From Pelagisphaera sp964404745 (GTDB lineage Bacteria > Verrucomicrobiota > Verrucomicrobiia > Opitutales > Opitutaceae): a stretch of DNA of 64,000 nucleotides. Positions within the stretch are counted from its first letter, which is position 1. The number at the start of each line of letters is the position of its first letter. Below the pieces are notes generated by a model. That model worked only from the letters and a program-made list of their open reading frames with translations, ran no database searches and was not told the origin of the DNA. Shown piece by piece: positions 25,328 to 34,484 of this stretch. Both the position numbers and the translations under genes were made by a program. The stretch spans positions 97,734 through 161,733 of the forward strand of contig CAYOLG010000004.1 of NCBI GenBank assembly GCA_964404745.1, read 5' to 3'.

Positions 25328-26626
25328 GTGAACCCATCCCGTAGGTCGTTTTTGAAAGCCTCGACGGCTTTCGGACCGCTGATTGTCAAATCTTCCGTAC
25401 TGGGAAACGATAAACGGTCGACCCCCAACGAACGCGTTAATCTCGCCTGTATTGGTACCGGAAATATGGGCACGAATAACCTGAAAGCATTCTTGCGTGA
25501 CGAACGGGTACAGGTAGTGGCCATTTGCGATGTCGATGACAAGCATCGGGCCAACGCCCTGAATATCGCCGGTCTCAAAACCTCCGATGGCTACAGGGAT
25601 TTTCGGCAGATTATCAATCGCCCCGACATTGACGCGGTGATGATTGCCACACCCGACCACTGGCATTCCTACATAACGATCGCTGCCGCAAACGCCGGGA
25701 AAGACATTTACTGCGAGAAACCGCTAGCGGCTAGCATTACGGAAGGCCGAATCGCAACCAACGCTGTCACGAAGAACAAACGCGTCCTGCAATGCGGCAC
25801 CTGGCGCCGATCTGGAATCTACACGCGCTGGGCCTGCGAACTGGTACAGAATGGATACATCGGCAAGCTAAGATCGATTGAGGTCGGCGTCCTGGGGACG
25901 TTTCGCATACGCGGTGGCTACACCGGTTTAGAGCCACCTGAACCCGTACCCGACCACTTCGACTATGAAATGTGGAAGGGCCCTACGGCAGACGCGCCCT
26001 ACACCGCGGCCCGTTGCCATTTCAATTTCCGCTGGATCAACCAGTATGCTCCGGGCTACGTCACAGATTGGGGCGTGCACTTTCTGGACGTGGCTCAATG
26101 GGGTAATGACACGGACCATACCACTCCTGTCGCCGTCAGAGCTACCGATATCGTCAGGAGAAATCAGGGAATTTACGACGCCGCCGAATCCTTCCATATC
26201 GATTACCTCTACGAGAATGGCGTAGAAATGACGTTCTTCTCCACGGATGAGAATGAAAAACTGGGGGTTAAATTCATAGGTGACGAGGGCTGGGTCTTCA
26301 CTCAGGACAGCGTATTTAAAACCTATCCTGAAAACTTGCGGACTAACCGGATCAAGAATAGCGACAAGCGACTCTACGTATCCACCAATCATCATCGCAA
26401 TTTCATTGATTCGGTTTTCAGCCGACACCCGACCGCTTCTCCGATTGAAACGGCCCACCGGGCTGCTAGCTGCTGCCACATAGGGGCCATAGCAGCCGAG
26501 CAACCTGGCGAGGAATTGAAATTCGATCCAGTGAACGAGTCCTTCATCGGCAACAGCCAAGCCAATCGAATGCTGAGACGCCCCATGCGCGATCGCTGGT
26601 CGGTGTATAAAACCGACTCCATTTAA
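25328..26626 (+). CDS. Gfo/Idh/MocA family oxidoreductase with Tat signal
   Basis: A periplasmic NAD(P)-type oxidoreductase of about 433 residues. It begins at GTG 25328 with NPSRRSFLKASTAFGPL, a twin-arginine leader; the open frame extends 36 codons further upstream but without family content. The Rossmann motif is CIGTGNMGTNN, the signature is YCEKPLAASITEGR, and PDHWHSYITIAAA and WGVHFLDVAQWG are typical of the Tat-exported verrucomicrobial/planctomycetal group, where tightly bound cofactor is carried across the membrane. Directly downstream is a broken DUF1080 gene, a frequent partner of such enzymes in glycoside 3-keto pathways; that pathway role is inference. Confidence 0.85.
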   Translation: MNPSRRSFLKASTAFGPLIVKSSVLGNDKRSTPNERVNLACIGTGNMGTNNLKAFLRDERVQVVAICDVDDKHRANALNIAGLKTSDGYRDFRQIINRPDIDAVMIATPDHWHSYITIAAANAGKDIYCEKPLAASITEGRIATNAVTKNKRVLQCGTWRRSGIYTRWACELVQNGYIGKLRSIEVGVLGTFRIRGGYTGLEPPEPVPDHFDYEMWKGPTADAPYTAARCHFNFRWINQYAPGYVTDWGVHFLDVAQWGNDTDHTTPVAVRATDIVRRNQGIYDAAESFHIDYLYENGVEMTFFSTDENEKLGVKFIGDEGWVFTQDSVFKTYPENLRTNRIKNSDKRLYVSTNHHRNFIDSVFSRHPTASPIETAHRAASCCHIGAIAAEQPGEELKFDPVNESFIGNSQANRMLRRPMRDRWSVYKTDSI

Positions 26627-26649
26627 AATCTTATAAATAAATCAATAAT

Positions 26650-27283
26650 ATGGATACATTCTATACCCAGCGTTCGCTGTTTCGCAAACTCCTCGCACTG
26701 GCAATCGTATCAATAGCCCTATCTAATATGCAGGGCTACGATGGGGTGTTTCTGGACATTTTCGATGGCGAAACCTTGAACGGCTAGGAAGGCTCTCCCG
26801 ATTATTGGCGCGTCGAGGACGGAGCGATCGTCGGCGAAATTCCGGAGGGAGAGCGACTGGAAAAAAACCATTGGCTTATTTGGAAAGATGGAAACGTCAC
26901 CGACTTCGAATTGCGATTCCAGTTCCGAATTTCCGGAAATCCTCGAGCCAATTCGGGCGTCCAGTTTCGTTGCCAGGCTACCGACATAAATCACGTTTCC
27001 GGATATCAAGCGGACTTGGATCAGGGGGCCACCTAGCTGGGCAGGATTTATGATGAACACGGACGGAAACTTCTCGTCGAACGCGGCTCGCGCGCGCCGA
27101 TTGACGAGCAAGGTAATCGCCAGACCGAAACGTTCGCTAAGCCAGAGATGTTCGCCACCTTGTTTCGGGAGGGGGAATGGAATGATTACCGAATTTCCGC
27201 TTCCGGAGACTCGGCTCGAGTGGACCTTTGATGTGAAGTCCGAGCGAATTGGCGAAGATAGAGTAGTGCTTCGAAGACCGTAG
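26650..27283 (+). pseudogene. Decayed DUF1080 (3-keto-disaccharide hydrolase-like) gene
   Basis: The frame from the ATG at 26650 reads as a secreted LamG-fold DUF1080 protein: hydrophobic leader (LLALAIVSIALS), FDGETLNG, EGSPDYWRVEDGAIVGEI, NHWLIWKDGNVTDFELR, ANSGVQFRCQ. It has TAG stops at 26785 (where the family has Trp in LNGW) and at 27034 (after DLDQGAT, again a Trp position), and a TGA at 27229. Both TAGs are one G-to-A change from TGG. The last third of the family is not recognisable; a different frame runs on to 27283. The upstream Gfo/Idh/MocA gene is intact. Confidence 0.85.
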
Positions 27284-27454
27284 TGGTTCTATAACTATAC
27301 CAAAATCTCTATTTTGAAACAGAATGATAACCGAGAGTGAGCCGCTTTTTCAGCTTATTCGAATTATTCTCAAATTTCTTTTAATAACCTTTACCTTATC
27401 AAAACGTCTTAGAGCGCGAAGGAAGCGTTCTTCTGACGAATCAACTACGAAACC

Positions 27455-28003
27455 ATGTTTTATTTGACATATTGTCGAAGCGTACTGGTTTTCGTGTGTC
27501 TTTGTTCATCGATCGCCCTCTTCGACTGTCAGCAGATTTTCGCTACAGCGAAATCAGAGATAGCGCGTTTCGATGTACCCGAGGGAAAGGCTACCAAGAC
27601 CCCCAAAATAGCAGCTCAGCAATCCGGGATAGAGTTCATCTTCTCGTCTTCCGCTGTTCGTGGTGTAAGGACTCACTAATTCAAGAGTGCCCTCATGAAT
27701 TGTACACTCGCGAAGTTTGCGGTCAGTACGATTGCGACAATAAGCAGTGGCTGCATTACGAACACCGCCTCAACGTTCGCGACCAGATTGGTTCCCTGCA
27801 CTAGGAGGCGGATAAGGCGCTTCAAGGATATACTCCTTGTCCATCGTCAGGCTCAAGCGCCCCTGCATCCCAATCGTAAGCGAAACCAAGCCCATTCGAT
27901 GGCCTCGGACAAGGCCCTGACAATCAACAAGATAGGAATAATCTTTTGCTTCAAGGAACCATTTGCAGCAGGATTTTTATCCAAAAAGGCGCCAGAGAAG
28001 TAA
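27455..28003 (+). pseudogene. Remnant of a TonB-dependent receptor N-terminus (STN domain)
   Basis: The first 74 codons give a hydrophobic leader (SVLVFVCLCSSIALF) and an STN-like stretch: ARFDVPEGKA, QQSGIEFIFSSSAVRGVRTH. A TAA at 27677-27679 ends the frame. After it the same frame continues (FKSALMNC, LAKFAVSTIATISSG) to 28003, with weak STN resemblance, and no plug or barrel follows before the next gene. I take it as the debris of a TonB receptor. The first part is fairly clear; the extent is uncertain. Confidence 0.5.
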
Positions 28004-28076
28004 AAGAATTGGCTGCAAAAATGTGTTTGGTCGTCCTTGATCTAGCGGGCTCAATAATTTAGATAACAAACTATTC

Positions 28077-31000
28077 ATGTCCAGATTCCCTTCAATCGTA
28101 TCTGCGGTAGCTCTGATACCGGTCAATCTGACAGCCGAGAAAAGCATCGACTACAGCCGAGACGTTCTACCCATTCTCAGCGAAAACTGCTTCGAGTGCC
28201 ACGGGCCTGACGAGAATACCCGCGAAGCAGGTCGCCGTCTAGACACGGCCGAAGGAGCCTACCAAGATATCGACGGAATCGTGGCCATAGCTCCGGGCGA
28301 TCCTGAGTCCAGCGAAGTCGTCTACCTGATGAATACTGAGTTTTCCGAGGAGCGGATGCCTCCTGTGGACTCCAACAAGGAGCTGAGCGAAGCGGAAAAG
28401 CGGGTCATCTACAATTGGATACAGCAGGGAGCGGATTACGATACTCACTGGGCCTTCGAGAAGCCTATCAAGCAAAGGCCCCCGAATCTGGGAAACCCGA
28501 TCGACGCCTTCATTCAAGAGCGCCTTGAGAAAGAAGGGCTCGCCCCCTCTGAAAAAGCGGATCCTTATACGCTTTTGCGGCGTCTTTATCTGGATCTGAT
28601 TGGCCTGCCGCCCAGCCCGCAGGAAATCGAATCCTTCATCTCGGCCTTCCAACGCGACCCCACAGGGAGCATGGAACAAAAAATCGATGAACTCATGTCG
28701 CGGAGCGCTTTCGGCGAAAAGTGGGCCCGGCACTGGCTCGATGTCGCTCGCTACGCGGATTCCAATGGTTTCGAGAAGGACAAACCGCGCGACCAGTGGG
28801 TGTATCGCGAATGGGTAATCGACGCCCTGAATCGAGACATGCCCTACGACCAATTTCTCGTCGAACAACTAGCGGGCGACTTGTTGCCAGATGCCTCGCA
28901 AGACCAGATTGTAGCCAGCGGCTTCATGCGTAACGGCATGGTCAACGAAGAGGGCGCCATCATTCCGGAGCAGTTTCGTATCGAAGGCATTTTTGATCGC
29001 ATGGACTGCTTCGGTAAAGCCACCCTCGGCCTGACACTCCAATGCGCCCAGTGCCATTCCCATAAGTATGACCCAATTTCTCAAGAGGAGTACTTTGGAT
29101 TGTTCTCCTTTTTTAACGACACCTTCGAAGCTCAATCCTGGGTGTACTCGAACGAGCAATTGGAGACGATAGAAAAAATCGATGGGAAAATTGCGGAGCT
29201 GGAGCTGGATTTACGGGAATCGAATCCGCTTTGGGAAGCGGACTTTCAAGCGTGGCAGGAGCGGCAGTTAGCGACGCAAACCCAATGGACGATTTGGGAT
29301 ACCGATCTCCAAGATTGGGAAGGCGGCCTCAATCATCCTCAGGAACTTAGCGACAAAAGCATCCTCGTTCTTGGCCATCCCTCTGTTTCCGGAACTACCT
29401 TGATCGAGGGTAAATCGCCCTTGCCCATGATTACCGGGATGCGACTCGAGGCCTTAACTCATGCAGACCAGCCATTTCGAGGGCCGGGACGCAGCTACTG
29501 GGGGACTTTCGCCATCAGCGAATGGAAAGTCTATCGAAAGTGGCCCGGAGAAGAGGAATGGGTGCCCGTAGAACTCGAAAGCGCTTCAGCGGACTTCGCT
29601 ACGGAGACTCGAAAGTTGAGGGAATACTTCTACCATAAGGAGAGAGATCCCGATAACGAGCGACGGATTGGTCCCGCAAAGTTCTTGATTGATGGCAAAG
29701 ACAAAACCGCCTGGAGCCCGGACCGGGGACCCGTGTTGCGGCATGCCGCATCATCGGCCGCCGTTCAATTCAAGGAGCCCCTAGCCATGCCGGAAGGGAG
29801 CGAATTGCGCGTCCGATTAATTCAAAACCATGGCGGTGACCGCAATGGCCGGGACAATCAGCAGCTCGGCAACTTTCGATTGGCCCTCTCCAGCGACGTT
29901 CAGCCTAGCGTCCCTAAATTCGACCACGCCGCCTACTTGGCCCTGCAAACGCCTCAATCGGAAAGGACGGACGCCGAGCACGATGCCCTCTTCCGAGCCT
30001 GGCGGCAAAGCGACGAAAAGTTCAGCGAAATCAACGAGTCCATCGCCGCTCTGGAGGCTGAATACCCAGAGGCAAGGACAAGTGTTCTCCATTCATTGGA
30101 TACAGACGCCCAGTTCGCCCGCGTAACGCGGTTCTTGGATAAAGGAGCGTGGGACAAGCCCAAGCACGAGGTGGGAAGATCCGTTCCCGCCATCCTCAAT
30201 CCCATGGAAGCTGAAAACCCCAATCGACTCGATTTGGCCCGCTGGGTAACGAGCGAAGAGGCCCCCCTCACCGCTCGCGTACAGGTAAATCGAATTTGGC
30301 AGGCCATCTTCGGCCAAGGCCTAGTCGAAACGCCAGAGGATTTTGGCACCCGAGCCCCAAGGCCCGAGCACCTAGAGTTATTCGATTGGCTGGCAGTCGA
30401 CTTCATGGAGAACGGCTGGAGCCAAAAAAAACTTATAGAGCGCATCCTATCTAGCCATACGTATCAGCAAAGCTCTCAAGTTGAGCCCATCCATTCGCAA
30501 AAGGACCCCAACAATGCCCTCTACGCCCGAGGACCCCGCTTTCGAGTGGAAGCTGAAGTTGTTAGAGATCTCGCGCTTGTCGCCTCCGGTCTGCTCAATG
30601 AAACAATTGGCGGTCCCAGCATATTCCCCCCTATTCCTCAATCCGTCCTGGATAACAACTACCTGAAACCGCTTTACTGGAAAGAGGCCGAAGGCCAAGA
30701 CCGGTATCGACGCTCGCTATACACCTTCCGCAAGCGATCGATGCCAGATCCGGTCCTATCATCCTTCGATGCCCCCAATGCAGACTTCTCTTGTGTCCGT
30801 CGCATTCGCACCAATACACCTCTATCCGCTCTCACCTCGCTCAACGAGCCTATTTTCGTCGAGTCCGCTCAATCCCTAGCTCTGCGGATACTACGGGAGG
30901 GCGGGGAAACCACCGAATCGAGAACGCGCTATGGCTACCTGCTTACCACTGGGCGTCCGGCCAAACCGAACGAGATCAAAGAGATCGCCCATTTAATCGA

Positions 31001-31172
31001 CAGTCAAAACCAACGCTTGTCCGAGGGGTGGCTCAACACACAGGATATCGCTTTTATCGACCCAGACAATCGACCCGAATTGCCCGACGGCGTCACTCCA
31101 AGAGATGTCGCTTCTTGGGCCATTGCTTCGCGCGTCTTGATAAACCTGGACGAAACCCTAAACAAGAATTAA
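28077..31172 (+). CDS. PSD1-type planctomycetal cytochrome c protein (DUF1549/DUF1553)
   Basis: A 1031-residue exported protein. A short N-terminal leader precedes a haem motif ENCFECH (C38, C41, H42) and the planctomycete cytochrome domain. The DUF1549 domain follows (RRLYLDLIGLPPSPQEIESF, HWLDVARYADSNGF, a second LTLQCAQCHSHKYDP haem-like motif), then a central DUF-like insert, and the C-terminal DUF1553 domain (NRLDLARWVTSEEAPLTARV, NRIWQAIFGQGLVETPEDFG). The DUF1501 partner begins 5 bp after its stop. The pair is a second, distinct version of the DUF1592/DUF1552 pair at 13.5-17.3 kb. The biochemical role of the family is not established. Confidence 0.9.
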   Translation: MSRFPSIVSAVALIPVNLTAEKSIDYSRDVLPILSENCFECHGPDENTREAGRRLDTAEGAYQDIDGIVAIAPGDPESSEVVYLMNTEFSEERMPPVDSNKELSEAEKRVIYNWIQQGADYDTHWAFEKPIKQRPPNLGNPIDAFIQERLEKEGLAPSEKADPYTLLRRLYLDLIGLPPSPQEIESFISAFQRDPTGSMEQKIDELMSRSAFGEKWARHWLDVARYADSNGFEKDKPRDQWVYREWVIDALNRDMPYDQFLVEQLAGDLLPDASQDQIVASGFMRNGMVNEEGAIIPEQFRIEGIFDRMDCFGKATLGLTLQCAQCHSHKYDPISQEEYFGLFSFFNDTFEAQSWVYSNEQLETIEKIDGKIAELELDLRESNPLWEADFQAWQERQLATQTQWTIWDTDLQDWEGGLNHPQELSDKSILVLGHPSVSGTTLIEGKSPLPMITGMRLEALTHADQPFRGPGRSYWGTFAISEWKVYRKWPGEEEWVPVELESASADFATETRKLREYFYHKERDPDNERRIGPAKFLIDGKDKTAWSPDRGPVLRHAASSAAVQFKEPLAMPEGSELRVRLIQNHGGDRNGRDNQQLGNFRLALSSDVQPSVPKFDHAAYLALQTPQSERTDAEHDALFRAWRQSDEKFSEINESIAALEAEYPEARTSVLHSLDTDAQFARVTRFLDKGAWDKPKHEVGRSVPAILNPMEAENPNRLDLARWVTSEEAPLTARVQVNRIWQAIFGQGLVETPEDFGTRAPRPEHLELFDWLAVDFMENGWSQKKLIERILSSHTYQQSSQVEPIHSQKDPNNALYARGPRFRVEAEVVRDLALVASGLLNETIGGPSIFPPIPQSVLDNNYLKPLYWKEAEGQDRYRRSLYTFRKRSMPDPVLSSFDAPNADFSCVRRIRTNTPLSALTSLNEPIFVESAQSLALRILREGGETTESRTRYGYLLTTGRPAKPNEIKEIAHLIDSQNQRLSEGWLNTQDIAFIDPDNRPELPDGVTPRDVASWAIASRVLINLDETLNKN

Positions 31173-31177
31173 TTGTC

Positions 31178-32599
31178 ATGGAGAGAGAAATACAGTACGA
31201 GATGGGAAAACTCCAATCCAGGCGCTGGTTCCTGCGAAATTGCGGCCTAGGCATGGCAGGCGTGGCCCTCAACTCCCTATTTTCCCAAAACGCCATTGGG
31301 GAGACTTCCGGGAGGCCTCTCGCCCCACGGCAACCGCATTTCGCTCCTACAGCAAAGCGGGTAATCTACGTTTTTCAAGCCGGAGCTCCCAGCCACTTAG
31401 AACTGTTCGACAACAAGCCCGAATTGACCAAACGCGATGGCGAGCTTCCCCCGGCAGAACTACTCAAGGATTATCGAGCCGCTTTCATCGACCCCAACTC
31501 CGCGCTCTTAGGACCAAAATTCTCGTTCAGCAAGTATGGCCAAAGCGGGATCGAATTGAGCGAACTTCTGCCATATACGAGCCAGCACGTAGACGATATC
31601 TGTTTCGTCAAATCGATGCATACCGAGGCAGTCAATCACGCCCCTGGGCAAATCATGCTGAGCACCGGGCATTCTCAATTCGGGCGCCCCAGCTTCGGGG
31701 CCTGGACCCTTTATGGTCTTGGGAGCGAAAGCGAAAATCTACCAGGATACGTTGTGCTTTCTAGCGCCAAAGGAACGAGTGGCGGGGCCAGCAACTACGG
31801 ATGCGGTTTCTTGCCCACCATCTATGGTGGCGTACCCTTCCGAAGCCAAGGCGATCCCGTACTCTATCTATCCAATCCCAAAGGATACGACAAGCAGGCT
31901 CAACGAGCGGCCCTCGATACGCTCAAGCGTCTCAATCAGCAGACCATGGATGAAATAGCCGACCCGGAAACGGCAGCCCGTATCCAAGCTTACGAGACAG
32001 CCTTCCAATTGCAATCCAGTGCCCCTGAGCTCATGGACCTTGGTCAAGAAAGCCAGCAGACGCTGGACGCCTATAACATCAAGGAACCCAACGAATCGAC
32101 CTTCGCCCGTAATTGCCTCTTGGCCCGACGATTGCTCGAGCGCAATGTCCGCTTCGTTCAACTCTTCCACGAAGCCTGGGACCAGCACGGCAATCTCGAG
32201 AAGGCCCTGCGAACGAATTGCCTCGATACTGACCAGCCTTTCGCAGCCCTTCTAAAGGACCTAAAGGAGCGAGACATGCTCAAAGACACTCTCGTTGTTT
32301 GGGGAGGCGAATTCGGACGCACACCTATGGCCCAAGGCACTAATGACGGGCGCGATCACCACAATCGAGCCTTCACCATGATGCTCGCCGGGGGTGGCAT
32401 CAAAGGGGGCCATGTGCATGGAGCCACAGACGACTTCGGCTTCAACATTGTAGAGAACCCGGTTCACGTCCACGATCTGAACGCGACGCTTCTCCACACT
32501 CTAGGATTTGATCATGAGCGCCTAACCTACCGCTTCCAAGGCCGGGATTTCCGTCTCACGGATGTGCACGGGCATGTCGTGAAAGACATACTCGCATAA
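31178..32599 (+). CDS. DUF1501 domain protein, Tat-exported
   Basis: A 473-residue protein with a Tat leader (SRRWFLRNCGLGMAGVALN) and the sulfatase/alkaline-phosphatase-like DUF1501 fold: VIYVFQAGAPSHLELFDNKP, EAVNHAPGQIMLSTGHSQFG, VWGGEFGRTPMAQGTNDGRDHHNRAF. The long open frame reaches up to 30791, but the first part lies within the PSD1 gene; I use the ATG at 31178, 5 bp after the PSD1 stop, and the ATG at 31202 is also possible. The pairing with a PSD1 cytochrome is the usual arrangement in Planctomycetes and Verrucomicrobia. Confidence 0.9.
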   Translation: MEREIQYEMGKLQSRRWFLRNCGLGMAGVALNSLFSQNAIGETSGRPLAPRQPHFAPTAKRVIYVFQAGAPSHLELFDNKPELTKRDGELPPAELLKDYRAAFIDPNSALLGPKFSFSKYGQSGIELSELLPYTSQHVDDICFVKSMHTEAVNHAPGQIMLSTGHSQFGRPSFGAWTLYGLGSESENLPGYVVLSSAKGTSGGASNYGCGFLPTIYGGVPFRSQGDPVLYLSNPKGYDKQAQRAALDTLKRLNQQTMDEIADPETAARIQAYETAFQLQSSAPELMDLGQESQQTLDAYNIKEPNESTFARNCLLARRLLERNVRFVQLFHEAWDQHGNLEKALRTNCLDTDQPFAALLKDLKERDMLKDTLVVWGGEFGRTPMAQGTNDGRDHHNRAFTMMLAGGGIKGGHVHGATDDFGFNIVENPVHVHDLNATLLHTLGFDHERLTYRFQGRDFRLTDVHGHVVKDILA

Positions 32600-32618
32600 G
32601 ACAACCTCCCAAATAGAA

Positions 32619-33146
32619 TTAGGGCGAGAGCCGATTCGAGCGGGTCGTGTTATGGTTGGCGGGAGCCTTTTTCATTACCCTGGAAGTCGTGTTGGAACGA
32701 GAAGAGTTGTAGTCCCGAGCTCGTGTTTGAGTGGACTTTAGACCGGTGAACGAGATAGTCAGCATTTCGTTTTTGCCCGATCGCCGCACTGACTGCACTT
32801 TAACCCCCTTAAGGTGATAATCGGTTCCATTTTCGGAAATAGTGACTTCACTTGGAAAGCCGCTTCCACCACTCTACCGAGCCAGGAGCGGTGACGATTT
32901 GTCGATGGGCTTAGTGATGCCGATAGGCTTGTGCTGGCGTTTACCCGTCGCCAAGCCACCACCTTTTTCCCGCGCCCTTGCTTGATCGGATAGCCCCGAG
33001 ACCGAGAGAACATCGATCCAGCTCTGGTGGTTTTTATCGGTAGACTCTAACTTGGTCCCTTCGATCTTCATGAATCCCGCAGAATGAGATACAGACGAGA
33101 ATGCTGCAATGAACAGGGCAGTTAGAGTTTTTCGGAGTAATTTTAT
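32619..33146 (-). pseudogene. Hcp-family secreted tube-protein gene, lost start and internal stop
   Basis: One 176-codon minus-strand frame reads as an Hcp-like protein behind a signal peptide: KLLRKTLTALFIAAFSSVSHS, then KIEGTKLESTDKNHQSWIDV, GLATGKRQHKPIGITKPIDKSSP, and SEVTISENGTDYHLKGV. It ends with an Arg/Ser/Asn-rich tail. It has a TAG at 32876-32874 and its first codon is ATA (33146) where ATG is expected. No TssB, TssC, TssK or VgrG gene is in the window, so it would be an orphan secreted Hcp-type protein. It appears recently inactivated, since the rest is well preserved. Confidence 0.75.
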
Positions 33147-33347
33147 TAATTGATATGATAGGCAATCGTCCGTCTGAACGTTTTCCTTAGCTTACCGAGG
33201 GTCAAGATAGGGTCAAACGGGGCCAGCAGTTTCCACAACCGGCCAGCATCATCTCGTAGGAATGCGACCATTTCTTTGTTGATAAGCCAGGAATAGAACG
33301 AGACTCTTTCGGTTCGCAGTTTTCTAACCCGTAAAAGCCAAACACCC

Positions 33348-34436
33348 ATGCCAGCATCGTCACCCATCCGCTTTGGACTTGTAGGCTATGGAGCCTGGGG
33401 CCAGTTTCACGCCCGATCCATAGAGCAAGCGAAAAACGCGGAATTGGTCGCCATCGCCGTCCCGTCGGAGGGATCCCGACAAGCCGCGAAAAACGACTTC
33501 CCCAACGCCAATATTTTCGACAATCACGAATCCCTCGTCGAACGAGCTGAAATCGACATCGTCGACATTGTCACTCCCACGGCTAACCACTACGGCGTGG
33601 CGCGGGCATCGCTCGAGGCCGGCAAGCATCTGCTCCTCGAAAAACCCATGGCTCCTCGACTCGAGGAGTGCGTCGAGTTGGAAGAATTCGCTCGCAGCCA
33701 TGGGAAATCCATAGCCGTCGGCCACGAACTCCGGCTGTCCTCGCAATGGGGCGAGATAAAATCGATCATCGACCAGGGAATCATTGGGGATCCTCAATAC
33801 GTGTTGGTTGAGCTGTCACGCCGGCCCTATCGCCCGGGCAGCAATGGCTGGCGATTTGACCGAGAGCGAGTGGGTAGCTGGATTCTCGAGGAACCTATCC
33901 ATTTTTTCGATCTCGCTCGCTGGTATCTGAGCTCCGCCGGGGAACCCGAACGGGTCTATGCGTCAGCAAATTCCCGCGACGCCAATAGATCCGACTTGCA
34001 CGACAATTTCAGCTGCCTGATGAATTTCAAAGACGGCGCCTATGCAGTCGTATCGCAAACGCTTGCCGCCTTCGAGCACCACCAGACAGTAAAAATCTCC
34101 GGGACGAAAGGAGCTGTTTGGGCAGGCTGGAGCGGCAGCAAAGACCGGACGGAGCATCCCACCCATTTTCTAAAGGTATTCGACGGTTCCGAGGTCGATG
34201 AACGAGAACTTGCCCAGAGTTCTGGCGAAGTATTCGAATTGCGGAAACAGATCGAACATGTGGCCCAATGCCTTATTGATGGAAAAGCTCCTCACGCCAG
34301 TGGGATGGACGGAATTTGGTCTGTCGGCATGTGCCTCGCCGCCGAGGAATCCGTCTCTCGAGGGCAGCCCGTTGATGTAACCGAATTTATGAGACCCCAC
34401 CTAGCCTCTCTGAAACACCCGCCGACATTCGCCTGA
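33348..34436 (+). CDS. Gfo/Idh/MocA family oxidoreductase
   Basis: A 362-residue cytosolic NAD(P)-dependent sugar or cyclitol oxidoreductase. The Rossmann motif is GLVGYGAWGQFHA, the family signature is LLLEKPMAPRLEECVELE, and the C-terminal domain carries GSWILEEPIHFFDLARWYL with the His expected for catalysis. An MFS permease gene follows 48 bp downstream on the same strand, so uptake and oxidation of one substrate are probably coupled. The start is an ATG without a strong Shine-Dalgarno sequence. Confidence 0.85.
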   Translation: MPASSPIRFGLVGYGAWGQFHARSIEQAKNAELVAIAVPSEGSRQAAKNDFPNANIFDNHESLVERAEIDIVDIVTPTANHYGVARASLEAGKHLLLEKPMAPRLEECVELEEFARSHGKSIAVGHELRLSSQWGEIKSIIDQGIIGDPQYVLVELSRRPYRPGSNGWRFDRERVGSWILEEPIHFFDLARWYLSSAGEPERVYASANSRDANRSDLHDNFSCLMNFKDGAYAVVSQTLAAFEHHQTVKISGTKGAVWAGWSGSKDRTEHPTHFLKVFDGSEVDERELAQSSGEVFELRKQIEHVAQCLIDGKAPHASGMDGIWSVGMCLAAEESVSRGQPVDVTEFMRPHLASLKHPPTFA

Positions 34437-34484
34437 TCGGTCTTCCGTATTCAACTTATTTTTCGTTTTCGACTTCCCTTTAAA

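Noticed and set aside
26650..33146. In-frame TAG codons as programmed readthrough or pyrrolysine-like recoding
   Set aside because: The same genes or their neighbours also have TGA and TAA stops, frame changes and a lost start codon, which fits decay; core genes have no internal TAG.
32619..33146. Type VI secretion locus
   Set aside because: Only one Hcp-like gene is present and it is broken; no tss component is in the window.
33146..33367. 73-codon minus-strand frame upstream of the Hcp-like pseudogene
   Set aside because: It overlaps the start of the Gfo/Idh/MocA gene at 33348 and has no recognisable content.
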